A DNA stretch of 64,000 bases from HdN1 sp052035295 (GTDB lineage: Bacteria > Pseudomonadota > Gammaproteobacteria > Pseudomonadales > Ketobacteraceae). This document shows positions 42,194-50,208 of this stretch, in pieces (within the stretch, counting starts at the first letter, position 1; each line of letters starts with the position of its first letter). The notes beneath the pieces were generated by a model. That model saw nothing but the letters and a program-made list of their open reading frames with translations. It had not been told where the DNA came from and searched no databases. Where the stretch lies: the NCBI GenBank assembly GCA_052035295.1, contig JBPOHS010000075.1:35279-99278 (forward strand), given 5' to 3'. The position numbers and the translations under genes were made by a program.

Positions 42194-43906
42194 ATGGTAA
42201 TTATCGAAGGTACTGCCTCCCTCAACATCGTCAAGGAGCAACTTGACGAGTCGCTCAAGCTGGCAGAATCCAGTCTCGAACAGTATCTTGAGGAGCCGGA
42301 CAACGACGGCCGTCTGCGCGCTTGTATTGAGCAGCTGGTGCAGGTCAAGGGCGTGTTGCGCCTGATTGAGCTGCAGGGCGCTGCGTTGCTGGTTGATGAA
42401 ATCATCGAGCTGGTGAATCAGGTGCTGACCCATCGGGTGCGTGATCGTGATCATGCGCTCGGCACGCTCAGCGGGGCGCTGATGGTGTTGAACAAGTTCC
42501 TTGAATACGTGCAGTTGCAGCAGCGTTCACTGCCGGTGTTGCTGGTGCCCGTTATCAATGAGTTACGGTCTGTGCTCAAGAAACCATTGCTGCCGGAAAG
42601 CACCTTTTCAGACGTGATCACGCAGGGTGAGCGTCCGCCTTCTGCCATTGGCGGCGCTGGCGATCACGATACGCTCACACAGTCGGTGCGGCGTTTGCGG
42701 CACCTGTATCAGGTTGGAATGCTCGGCGTCTTCCAGGGTAATAACATTTCTACCCATGCCAAGATGATGAACCGGGCACTCACCCGTATCGAGGCCTTGT
42801 CCGGGAACGTCACTTTTTCCAAGCTGTGGTGGCTCGCGCGAGGCATGACCGAAGCCCTGGCGGATACTCAGGTGACCATCAACAATCCGCGCAAATCCTT
42901 GCTCGGAATGATCGATCGTCAGATCAAGGCGCTTGAAACCCAGGGTCTGGAGCTGCTGTCCAAAGAGCCGCCGGGTGCGTTGACCCGGGAATGCCTGCAT
43001 GTGATTGCCTTGGCGGGATCGCCCGGCCCCGTCGCCAGCCAGATTGCCGCCGTTTATGGTTTTCCCTCAGACCGCTTGACTGACGAGCGTCTGCGTCACC
43101 AGCAGGACACCATGTTTGGCCCTGGCGGTTCCGTCATGCGAGCGGTGGTCGAAGCCCTGCGTGAGGAGCTTTCCTTTATCAAGGAGCAGCTGGATCTGGG
43201 CGCGCGCGGTGGCCACGAAGAAGAAGACGGTTATTCGCGGGTCGCGGAAGCGCTGTCGCGGATTGCCAACACCTTGCAAATGCTGGGGCAGCAGGATGTG
43301 GCCGACGCATTGAAATCCAAGCTCGGTATCATCACGGCCTGGGATACCCAATCCGTCGATGGCGAAAGCGATGAATTCCAGGCGGTGGCCGATGTGCTGC
43401 TGTACGTCGAGAACTCGGTGTCGATGCTGCTGCCAAGAGTGTCCGGCAGTCTGGGGGCTGCCAATGACGAACTGGATGAAGTTCGCCAGCGAGGCATCTC
43501 GTTATCGCATCTCGACGAAGCCCGCAAATTGGTCGTGGGAGAATCGCGTGCCGGATTGTCGCTCGCCAAGCGTGCGATTACCTCCTACATGGAATCGAAT
43601 TGGGACGGCATGCATCTGGCCAACGTTCCCACCACCCTCAAATCGGTCTGGGGTGGCCTGTTGTTCCTGCATATGGATCGTGCCGCTGAGGTGCTGCGTT
43701 CCTGCGAAGGATTTATCGCCAATCGCCTGATTCGTGAACGCGATGCGGCGCCTAATGTGCACGTTATGGAAACTTTGGCTGACGCGATCACCAGCGTCGA
43801 TTACTATCTCGAAAGCGTCGAAGACAACAAGCCCATTGGTGACAGTATTCTCAACGTTGCAGAGGAAAGCATGCAGGAACTTGGATTTCCGGTGAAAGCC
43901 GCATGA
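42194..43906 (+). CDS. stand-alone ChpA/PilL N-terminal-like protein with degenerate Hpt site
   Basis: The 570-residue helical protein resembles the N-terminal non-kinase part of ChpA, the twitching-motility chemotaxis kinase of P. aeruginosa (similar words: LDESLKLAESSLEQYLE, LQGAALLVDEI, LPVLLVPVINELR). No CheA dimerisation, ATPase, CheW-like or receiver domain follows. At the first Hpt-like site the expected phospho-histidine is Val49 (VQVKG where HxxKG is expected). AAGGA precedes the ATG, and a TATACT -10-like hexamer lies at 42109-42114. The stop overlaps nudC (ATGA). The role is unknown; scaffolding or phospho-independent signalling are possible. Confidence 0.75.
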   Translation: MVIIEGTASLNIVKEQLDESLKLAESSLEQYLEEPDNDGRLRACIEQLVQVKGVLRLIELQGAALLVDEIIELVNQVLTHRVRDRDHALGTLSGALMVLNKFLEYVQLQQRSLPVLLVPVINELRSVLKKPLLPESTFSDVITQGERPPSAIGGAGDHDTLTQSVRRLRHLYQVGMLGVFQGNNISTHAKMMNRALTRIEALSGNVTFSKLWWLARGMTEALADTQVTINNPRKSLLGMIDRQIKALETQGLELLSKEPPGALTRECLHVIALAGSPGPVASQIAAVYGFPSDRLTDERLRHQQDTMFGPGGSVMRAVVEALREELSFIKEQLDLGARGGHEEEDGYSRVAEALSRIANTLQMLGQQDVADALKSKLGIITAWDTQSVDGESDEFQAVADVLLYVENSVSMLLPRVSGSLGAANDELDEVRQRGISLSHLDEARKLVVGESRAGLSLAKRAITSYMESNWDGMHLANVPTTLKSVWGGLLFLHMDRAAEVLRSCEGFIANRLIRERDAAPNVHVMETLADAITSVDYYLESVEDNKPIGDSILNVAEESMQELGFPVKAA

Positions 43907-44769
43907 GGACACCGTTTGACGCGCCGGGTGACTGGCGCTTTGTTGCCGGTGGCCGGCACGCCGATCCCACCCCTGACGAGATGGTATTCGCCTTCCAGGA
44001 CGGGAGGCTGATTGTCGACACCGGGCCGCACGGGCCGGTTCCCCGTCTGGCCAGTTTCGGGCCCAGGGGTGGGCCTTTACTGCATACGCACTTTCTCGGC
44101 TTGTGTCATGGCAGAAGCTGTTTTTCCGGTGAAACGCCAGGAGAATCCCCGTTACCTGAAGGCCACGTCGCCGTCGATCTGCGAAGATTCGTCATGGAAG
44201 TGCAGGATGAAGACCTGTTTGCCATGGCTGCGCGGGCGTTACAGATCCTCCAGTGGGAACATTCGCATGCCTATTGTTCCCGTTGCGGCACACCTGCCCA
44301 GGATCACCCCAAAGACTTCGCCAAGGTTTGCCCGGCGTGCGGCTACACCCAGTATCCGCGCATATCGCCTTGCATCATTGTATTGGTCACCCGCGGGGAA
44401 GAGATGTTACTGGCCAATGGCGTCAATTTTACCCGTCCCATGTATTCAACTCTGGCCGGGTTCGTCGAGCCGGGCGAAACCCTGGAGCAGGCCGTTCATC
44501 GTGAAGTCTGGGAAGAGACCGGCGTCACCATCAGGAACCTTCAGTATCGTGGCAGTCAACCGTGGCCATTCCCGCATTCGTTGATGGTCGGTTTTCATGC
44601 GGAATATGCCGGCGGTGAAATCCAGGCAGATCCGTCAGAAATTGCCGATGCCAACTGGTTCCACTATAGCCAGCTGCCGCCCATTCCACCGCGGGGATCG
44701 ATTTCCCGGCGCCTGATTGATGAATACCTGCAGAACTTCATCGGCACTTCCGGCAACAGAGGGTGGTAA
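43903..44769 (+). CDS. nudC: NAD-capped RNA hydrolase / NADH pyrophosphatase
   Basis: NudC removes NAD caps from RNA and hydrolyses NADH. A zinc ribbon (YCSRCG and CPACGY) lies mid-protein. The Nudix box GFVEPGETLEQAVHREVWEETGV-type element follows, then SQPWPFPHS, the motif that marks NADH pyrophosphatases. 288 residues. ATG overlaps the stop of the ChpA-like gene, indicating translational coupling between two unrelated products. Confidence 0.95.
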   Translation: MRTPFDAPGDWRFVAGGRHADPTPDEMVFAFQDGRLIVDTGPHGPVPRLASFGPRGGPLLHTHFLGLCHGRSCFSGETPGESPLPEGHVAVDLRRFVMEVQDEDLFAMAARALQILQWEHSHAYCSRCGTPAQDHPKDFAKVCPACGYTQYPRISPCIIVLVTRGEEMLLANGVNFTRPMYSTLAGFVEPGETLEQAVHREVWEETGVTIRNLQYRGSQPWPFPHSLMVGFHAEYAGGEIQADPSEIADANWFHYSQLPPIPPRGSISRRLIDEYLQNFIGTSGNRGW

Positions 44770-44775
44770 TTCGCA

Positions 44776-45429
44776 ATGGGTTATGAGTGGGTCGCTGGTC
44801 TGGTGGTGCTGCTGGGTGTGGCTGTGTTGATGGTGGGCGGGTTGATGTTGTCCAGGCCCGGCTGGATTCTTGGCTGGCTTCGCGGCACGAGTGGACTTGC
44901 CTTGGTCGGGGCCTCGGCGGGATTCGCCCTGTTTGCCGTCAACATCTTTAACTACCAGGTACACAATCCGGAACTGCCCCTGGCAACTGTGTCGATTACC
45001 CAGGATTCACCGCAGCATTTCCGTGTGTTGTTGACCGACAGCAAAGGCAACGAACAGAATCGTGACGTCGAAGGGGATCTTTGGCAGATCAACCTGAGAA
45101 CCATACACTGGGGTGGATTGCCGTCGGCCATCGGCTTCAAGACCGGTTATCGACTGGAAGACCTGCGAGGGCGCTTTCTGGCACTGGAACAGGAGACCGC
45201 CAGTGATCGCAAGGTTCACATGCTGAGCGAGCCCGACATCGTGATCGATACCTGGCGTTGGCTGCGCTACATTGGCCGGGTACTGAGCTGGGTGCACCCG
45301 GAGCAATACACCACCCGCTTTACGCCGTTGGCCGACGGCGCCACTTTCGGCGTCATGCTTACCTCGACGGGCGTCATCATCCGCCCGGTCAATGAGCGTG
45401 CTGAAACTGCCCTCAAGGAATGGCGCTGA
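44776..45429 (+). CDS. conserved small membrane protein of unknown function
   Basis: I do not recognise a named family. The 217-residue protein has two N-terminal helices (about 5-26 and 38-58) and then a soluble, probably periplasmic, beta-rich region of about 155 residues (ATVSITQDSPQHFRVLL, EGDLWQINLRTIHWGG, YTTRFTPLADGATFGV). It starts 6 bases after nudC and precedes the sohB promoter, so it is probably in the nudC transcript. Similar proteins next to nudC occur in pseudomonads as I recall. Confidence 0.75.
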   Translation: MGYEWVAGLVVLLGVAVLMVGGLMLSRPGWILGWLRGTSGLALVGASAGFALFAVNIFNYQVHNPELPLATVSITQDSPQHFRVLLTDSKGNEQNRDVEGDLWQINLRTIHWGGLPSAIGFKTGYRLEDLRGRFLALEQETASDRKVHMLSEPDIVIDTWRWLRYIGRVLSWVHPEQYTTRFTPLADGATFGVMLTSTGVIIRPVNERAETALKEWR

Positions 45430-45436
45430 TTCAAGG

Positions 45437-45464
45437 TTGAACTGCGCCGTTTTTCCCTTATAGT
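45437..45464 (+). promoter_or_regulatory. candidate sohB promoter
   Basis: TTGAAC (45437-45442) and TATAGT (45459-45464) with a 16-base spacer lie directly after the upstream stop codon, 33 bases before the sohB GTG. Confidence 0.6.
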
Positions 45465-45496
45465 GACTCTCCCCCCCAGTCTGTTGGAGTTTAGTC

Positions 45497-46528
45497 GTGA
45501 CCGAATTTTTCTTGGAATACGGGATGTTCCTGGCCAAGACGGCCACCGTGGTGGTTGGCATCTTGCTGGTGATTGGAATGATCGCTGCCGTATCGGCAAG
45601 AAATCGCCATATGCCGAAAGGCGAGATCAGTGTTTCCCTCCTCAATGACAGCATTGACGAAATGACCCTGGTGCTTAAGGAGAGCATTCTCGACAAGGAC
45701 GAATGGAAAGCCGAAGCCAAGGCAGAAAAGAAGAAAGCCAAGGCGGAAAAGAAGTCCAAGGACGATCACCCCCGTAAAAGGGTCTACGTGCTCGATTTCA
45801 ACGGCGACGTCAAAGCCGAAGGTGTGGACAGCCTGCGTCAGGAAATTACTGCCATCCTGACCATTGCTACCCCCAAGGATGAGGTCGTCATGCGCCTCGA
45901 AAGCCCCGGTGGGCAAGTGCATATGTACGGGTTGGCGGCATCACAACTCGAACGCCTCAAAGCGCAGCAGATTCCGCTGACCGTGTGCGTCGACAAGGTC
46001 GCTGCCAGTGGCGGCTACATGATGGCCTGCGTGGCCAACAAAATTCTGGCGGCGCCCTTTGCGGTCGTGGGCTCCATTGGCGTGGTCGCGGAACTTCCCA
46101 ATTTCAATCGCGTGCTGAAAAAGTACGATGTTGATTACACCGTTTATACGGCGGGCGAGTTCAAGCGTACGGTTACCCTGATGGGCGAAAACACCGAAGA
46201 CGGTGTACGCAAATTCAAGGAAGAACTCGAGGATACCCAGCGTCTGTTCAAGGCACTCGTGCACCGGCATCGTCCGCATCTGGCCATCGACGAGGTGGCC
46301 ACCGGCGAACACTGGTACGGATCACAGGCCCTGTCCAACATGCTGATCGATCAGCTGGGCACCAGCGATGATTATCTGTTTGCGTTGAGCAAGGAGGCGG
46401 ATCTGTTCGAGGTGAAATACGAAATACGTCGCAGCGTGGCCGAAAAACTCGGGTTTCATGTCGAATCGTATCTGCGTCGCGTCATTCAGCGTGTGCAGGC
46501 CGAAGCCACCCATCCCCGCCCATTCTGA
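45497..46528 (+). CDS. sohB: SohB-like inner-membrane serine protease, S49 family
   Basis: One N-terminal helix (about 12-34) is followed by a Lys/Glu-rich coiled segment (EAKAEKKKAKAEKKSK, near 73-88) and an S49 peptidase domain. The catalytic serine is in KVAASGGYMMA, and the likely general-base lysine is in GEFKRTVTLMGENTED. 343 residues, close to E. coli SohB (349). It begins at GTG with GGAG upstream. Proposed role: membrane or periplasmic protein quality control. Confidence 0.92.
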   Translation: MTEFFLEYGMFLAKTATVVVGILLVIGMIAAVSARNRHMPKGEISVSLLNDSIDEMTLVLKESILDKDEWKAEAKAEKKKAKAEKKSKDDHPRKRVYVLDFNGDVKAEGVDSLRQEITAILTIATPKDEVVMRLESPGGQVHMYGLAASQLERLKAQQIPLTVCVDKVAASGGYMMACVANKILAAPFAVVGSIGVVAELPNFNRVLKKYDVDYTVYTAGEFKRTVTLMGENTEDGVRKFKEELEDTQRLFKALVHRHRPHLAIDEVATGEHWYGSQALSNMLIDQLGTSDDYLFALSKEADLFEVKYEIRRSVAEKLGFHVESYLRRVIQRVQAEATHPRPF

Positions 46529-46552
46529 ACGCCGCCAAACACTTTCCCTTCC

Positions 46553-47722
46553 CTAGTCGCGACGCAGCCGATCGGATATCGCGATGGGGGAGGGAAAGCG
46601 CAACACGACGATATACGTCGAAATCATGAAGGTCAGTATCGCTGCCGATTGCAGCAGGCTTGCCGCTTTCTCGCCCATCAAAGCCGTTTCCAGCCCCATG
46701 TAGGAAATCAGCAACGAAAACTCGCTGATTTGCCCCAGTCGCCAGCCTACCTCCTGTGAGGTTTCTTTCTCCTCGCCAGATGCACTCAGCAAGAAACGGT
46801 AGCACCACGGCTTGATAACAATGACCAGCGTGGCCAACAGAATGGCAGCCCACCAGATTTCGCCGAGCATGGCCAGATTGATGCTGGCGCCGATGGTAAA
46901 GAAAAACAGGATCAGGAAAAAATCCCGCAAGGGTTTCAGATGCGTGGCAATCCATTGCGCGATCGGGCTGTTGGCGAGGCTGATACCGGCGATAAAGGCA
47001 CCGATCTCGAACGAAAGATGCAATAGCTCGGCGATTTGGGCGACAGCCAGACACCAGCCGATCGCCAGCAGGAAAATGTATTCCTGGAAACGGTCGAAGC
47101 GCGCGATCAACGGCAGAATGACAAAACGGACGGCAAGGAAAGCACCGACAATGAGGGCGGGCAAGCCTAGAAGCAGTTGTACAATGATTCCCGCATCGCC
47201 ATTGCCCTTGGCAACGCTCGACATGACGATCAACACGATGATGGCCAGCATGTCCTGCACCAAGAGGATGGCCACCAGCATTTCCCCTACATGTTTGTGA
47301 TGCAACACGGTGGTAGGCAGCAATTTGATACCAATGATTGTGCTGGAAAAACCGATGGCAACGCCGATCAGCAAGGATTCCAACGTCGAAAAGCCGAGCG
47401 CCAGACAGAATCCATAGCCCACTCCTCCCAGCAGTAACGCACTGCCTACAGTAACGACTGCCGTGCGTGAAAGAATTTGCCCGAAATTGCGGGGGTTGAG
47501 ATCGAGCCCAAGCAGGAACAACAGGAACATGATGCCGATGCGACCAATGCTTGAAAGGGTTTGCGCATCTTCAATGAAATTCATGCCATGGGGACCGATG
47601 ATCATGCCCAGCACGATATAGGCAATGATGAGTGGCTGGCGTGAAAACAGTGCAACGGAAGCCAATGCCGCAGCACCGGCAAAAATGAGAAAGACGGAAA
47701 ATACAAAGGAATCAGCGTGCAT
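46553..47722 (-). CDS. CPA2-family cation:proton antiporter, membrane domain only
   Basis: A 389-residue protein with about 11-12 helices, matching the Na_H_exchanger domain of KefB/KefC-type carriers (LGMIIGPHGMNF, FLLFLLGLDLNPR, GFSSTIIGIKLL, FEIGAFIAGISLANS). The regulatory RCK/TrkA-N domain of KefB and KefC is absent, so gating by glutathione adducts is not expected. ATG 47722 was preferred over an in-frame TTG at 47746. It is convergent with sohB with 24 bases between. The transported cation is unknown. Confidence 0.88.
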   Translation of the reverse strand: MHADSFVFSVFLIFAGAAALASVALFSRQPLIIAYIVLGMIIGPHGMNFIEDAQTLSSIGRIGIMFLLFLLGLDLNPRNFGQILSRTAVVTVGSALLLGGVGYGFCLALGFSTLESLLIGVAIGFSSTIIGIKLLPTTVLHHKHVGEMLVAILLVQDMLAIIVLIVMSSVAKGNGDAGIIVQLLLGLPALIVGAFLAVRFVILPLIARFDRFQEYIFLLAIGWCLAVAQIAELLHLSFEIGAFIAGISLANSPIAQWIATHLKPLRDFFLILFFFTIGASINLAMLGEIWWAAILLATLVIVIKPWCYRFLLSASGEEKETSQEVGWRLGQISEFSLLISYMGLETALMGEKAASLLQSAAILTFMISTYIVVLRFPSPIAISDRLRRD

Positions 47723-47839
47723 GTCGGGCCAAGGCAAAGAGAGCAAGTTGTTATCTACTATTGCTCAGCGTACCGTGAAATTCCAACGGTTTCTTGAGTG
47801 ACGATGGCACGGTGTTGAAAAACAGCACAAGACAGGCTT

Positions 47840-47868
47840 GGGCCTGGCCACTTCATCATGGCCAGCCC
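47840..47868 (-). terminator. candidate terminator after DUF934-cysI
   Basis: On the minus strand GGGCTGGCCA and TGGCCAGGCCC pair with a one-base bulge. The following sequence is not a clean T-tract, with TGTTTTTC only about 15 bases later. Confidence 0.45.
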
Positions 47869-47882
47869 ACCCAGTGGATACG

Positions 47883-48368
47883 TTATTGCGGACGACGGTG
47901 ATAGATGGGGCGTTGATCGTGCACATCACCCTGGTAGGTCACGGTGAAGTCATTGAAGCCCTGCAGGGCGTCCGTTGGGCAGCGATCTTCCCGGATCGAG
48001 TAGGAATCGAAACCGACACGGTGCATGAAAAACACCTGGTCGCGAAGTACATCGCCGACCGCGCGCAACTCACCCTGGTAGTGATGCCTCTCGCGCAGCA
48101 GTCGTGCGAGCGAGTAGCCGCGGCCATCGCTGAATTTCGGGAATTCGATGGCCACCAGAGCGAGCCTGCCCAGATACGGTACGACTCGTTCCGGCTCGGT
48201 TTCACCGGGGACTTTCAAGCCCACCTTGTCTTCACGATCGAGCAGGGCAGGCTGGGCATCGAGGACGGCGAGTGACACCAGAATGTCGCCTGCAGGCACC
48301 GAACCTTCGCCATTCCATTCGATGAACGTATCGGGCTCGACCTGTTTGTTCTTGATGATATTACGCAT
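47883..48368 (-). CDS. DUF934 family protein linked to sulfite reduction
   Basis: A 161-residue protein of the DUF934 family (RIGLV-type motif here LALVAIEFPKFSDGRGYSLARLLRER). Genes of this family lie next to cysI in many proteobacteria, including P. aeruginosa, so a role in assimilatory sulfite reduction is likely, but the activity is not known. Its first 8 bases overlap the end of cysI, indicating coupled translation. Confidence 0.9.
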   Translation of the reverse strand: MRNIIKNKQVEPDTFIEWNGEGSVPAGDILVSLAVLDAQPALLDREDKVGLKVPGETEPERVVPYLGRLALVAIEFPKFSDGRGYSLARLLRERHHYQGELRAVGDVLRDQVFFMHRVGFDSYSIREDRCPTDALQGFNDFTVTYQGDVHDQRPIYHRRPQ

Positions 48369-50010
48369 ACACGCGCTCCTTGAAAGGCTTCACGCCAACG
48401 CGGCGGACCACCGACAGGAAGGCTTCGCCCTCGTGACGTTGTTCAACAAAGACGTTGATGATCTTTTCAATGACGTCCGGCACGTCCTTCTCGTAGAAAG
48501 AGGGGCCAAGAATGTCGCCCAACGAAGCGTCGTAACCGGCATTTCCGCCCAGGGAAATCTGGTAATACTCTTCGCCCTTCTTGTCGACGCCGAGGATACC
48601 GATATGGCCGACGTGATGGTGACCACAGGCGTTCATGCAGCCGGAAATATTGAGATCGATCTCACCGAGGTCGTAAAGGTAATCGAGATCATCGAAACGA
48701 CGCTGGATGGCTTCGGCGATGGGAATCGATTTGGCGTTGGCCAGTGAGCAGAAATCACCGCCCGGGCAGCAGATGATATCGGTCATGAAGCCGATGTTGG
48801 CAGTGGCAAAGCCCAGGGCTTTGAGCTCGTTCCATACGTCGAACAACTGATCCTGACGCACATCGGCCAACACCAGGTTTTGCTCGTGGGTGGAACGCAC
48901 CTCACCAAAGCTGAATCGATCGGCCAGATCGGCGACTGCATCCAACTGCTCGTCGGTGATGTCGCCAGGCGAGATTCCGGTCGGTTTCAATGACAGGTTG
49001 ACGATCATGTAGCCAGGTTTTTTATGCTCGCGGCAGTTGCGACGGATCCAGTTGTCAAAACCGGGCGAAGCAGAACGCTGTTCCTGCAGGGCGGCAGGGT
49101 TGTCCTGCAAAGCCAGGTAGTCAGGTTCAGTGAAGAACTGTCTCATGCGCTCAATTTCGCTCGCCGGCACTTTCATGGCGGTGTCGCGCAGATGCTGCCA
49201 TTCCTCGTCGACCTTGGCACGGAAGGCTTCGGTGCCCAAGGCACGCACCAGTATCTTGATGCGGGCTTTGTACTTGTTGTCGCGACGACCGTATCGGTTG
49301 TAGACGCGCAACACGGCTTCAAGGTAGGAGAGCAGGTCTTCCTTGGGCAGGAAGCTGCGGATTTCTTCGCCGATGATGGGGGTGCGACCCAGACCACCGC
49401 CGACAAACACCTGGAAGCCCACTTCGCCCGCGTCATTTCTGACCAGTCGCAGGCCGATATCGTGTACCAAAATCGCAGCGCGATCTTCTTCGGTGGCACT
49501 GACGGCGATCTTGAACTTACGCGGCAGGAAAGCGAATTCAGGGTGGAACGTCGACCACTGGCGAATCAATTCACAATAGGGACGCGGATCTTCAAGCTCG
49601 TCGCGAGCCACACCGGCGAACTGATCGGTGGTCGTGTTGCGAATGCAGTTGCCGCTGGTTTGAATGCCATGCATTTGTACGCTGGCGAGTTCAGCCAGGA
49701 TTTCATGCACACGCGGCAACTCCGGCCAGTTGAACTGGAAGTTCTGACGCGTACTGACATGCACGAAGCCTTTGTCGTAGGTGCGCGCGACATGGGCCAG
49801 CTTGCGCAATTGGGCACTGTTGAGCATGCCGTAGGGCACGGCCACACGCAGCATGGGCGCGTGGCGCTGCACGTAAAGCCCGTTCTGCAGGCGCAGCGGC
49901 AGGAATTCTTCGTTGGTCAGCTCACCGGCCAGAAAACGGCGGGTCTGATCGCGAAACTGGGCGACGCGTTCATTCAGGATCTGTTGATCGTAGGGGGTAT
50001 AAACGTACAT
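48361..50010 (-). CDS. cysI: assimilatory sulfite reductase, sirohaem/[4Fe-4S] subunit
   Basis: The enzyme reduces sulfite to sulfide in six electrons using sirohaem coupled to [4Fe-4S]. The cluster ligands are the Cys-x5-Cys in CCPGGDFC and the Cys-x3-Cys in SGCMNACGHHHVGH. Two ferrite-reductase half-domains are present, with RNTTTDQFAG in the first. 549 residues. No flavoprotein CysJ gene is adjacent, so the electron donor must come from elsewhere. Sulfide produced can feed MetZ. A near-palindrome at 50151-50166 lies in its promoter region. Confidence 0.94.
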   Translation of the reverse strand: MYVYTPYDQQILNERVAQFRDQTRRFLAGELTNEEFLPLRLQNGLYVQRHAPMLRVAVPYGMLNSAQLRKLAHVARTYDKGFVHVSTRQNFQFNWPELPRVHEILAELASVQMHGIQTSGNCIRNTTTDQFAGVARDELEDPRPYCELIRQWSTFHPEFAFLPRKFKIAVSATEEDRAAILVHDIGLRLVRNDAGEVGFQVFVGGGLGRTPIIGEEIRSFLPKEDLLSYLEAVLRVYNRYGRRDNKYKARIKILVRALGTEAFRAKVDEEWQHLRDTAMKVPASEIERMRQFFTEPDYLALQDNPAALQEQRSASPGFDNWIRRNCREHKKPGYMIVNLSLKPTGISPGDITDEQLDAVADLADRFSFGEVRSTHEQNLVLADVRQDQLFDVWNELKALGFATANIGFMTDIICCPGGDFCSLANAKSIPIAEAIQRRFDDLDYLYDLGEIDLNISGCMNACGHHHVGHIGILGVDKKGEEYYQISLGGNAGYDASLGDILGPSFYEKDVPDVIEKIINVFVEQRHEGEAFLSVVRRVGVKPFKERVYA

Positions 50011-50150
50011 GAAAGCACTCTCGACAAGGCGTCGTTACCACTGCAATTCCACCCGGAATCCGGGCAGCGCCGGCGACCTGACGGGTATACACGATCAGCC
50101 GGCTAGTTTCGAACGCGGAAGGGTACCAGCATGACCTAAGCGAGAAAAGT

Positions 50151-50166
50151 AATATTTTGCAATATC
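50151..50166. promoter_or_regulatory. AT-rich near-palindrome upstream of cysI
   Basis: AATATT, TTGC, AATATC (50151-50166) form a near-perfect inverted repeat about 145 bases before cysI, within the 198-base gap to metH. CysB control of cysI is expected from family knowledge, but CysB sites are poorly conserved, so this assignment is only a possibility. Confidence 0.3.
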
Positions 50167-50208
50167 CTTATGCCGCCATCGGCCACGCAAATACCCGGTT
50201 AATAACAA

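Noticed and set aside
46553..47722. Frameshifted or truncated KefB
   Set aside because: The frame ends normally and no RCK-domain remnant was seen downstream, so it is treated as a complete short antiporter.
49024..50106. 360-codon open frame opposite cysI
   Set aside because: In-register antisense shadow of a clear sulfite reductase gene, with no independent support.
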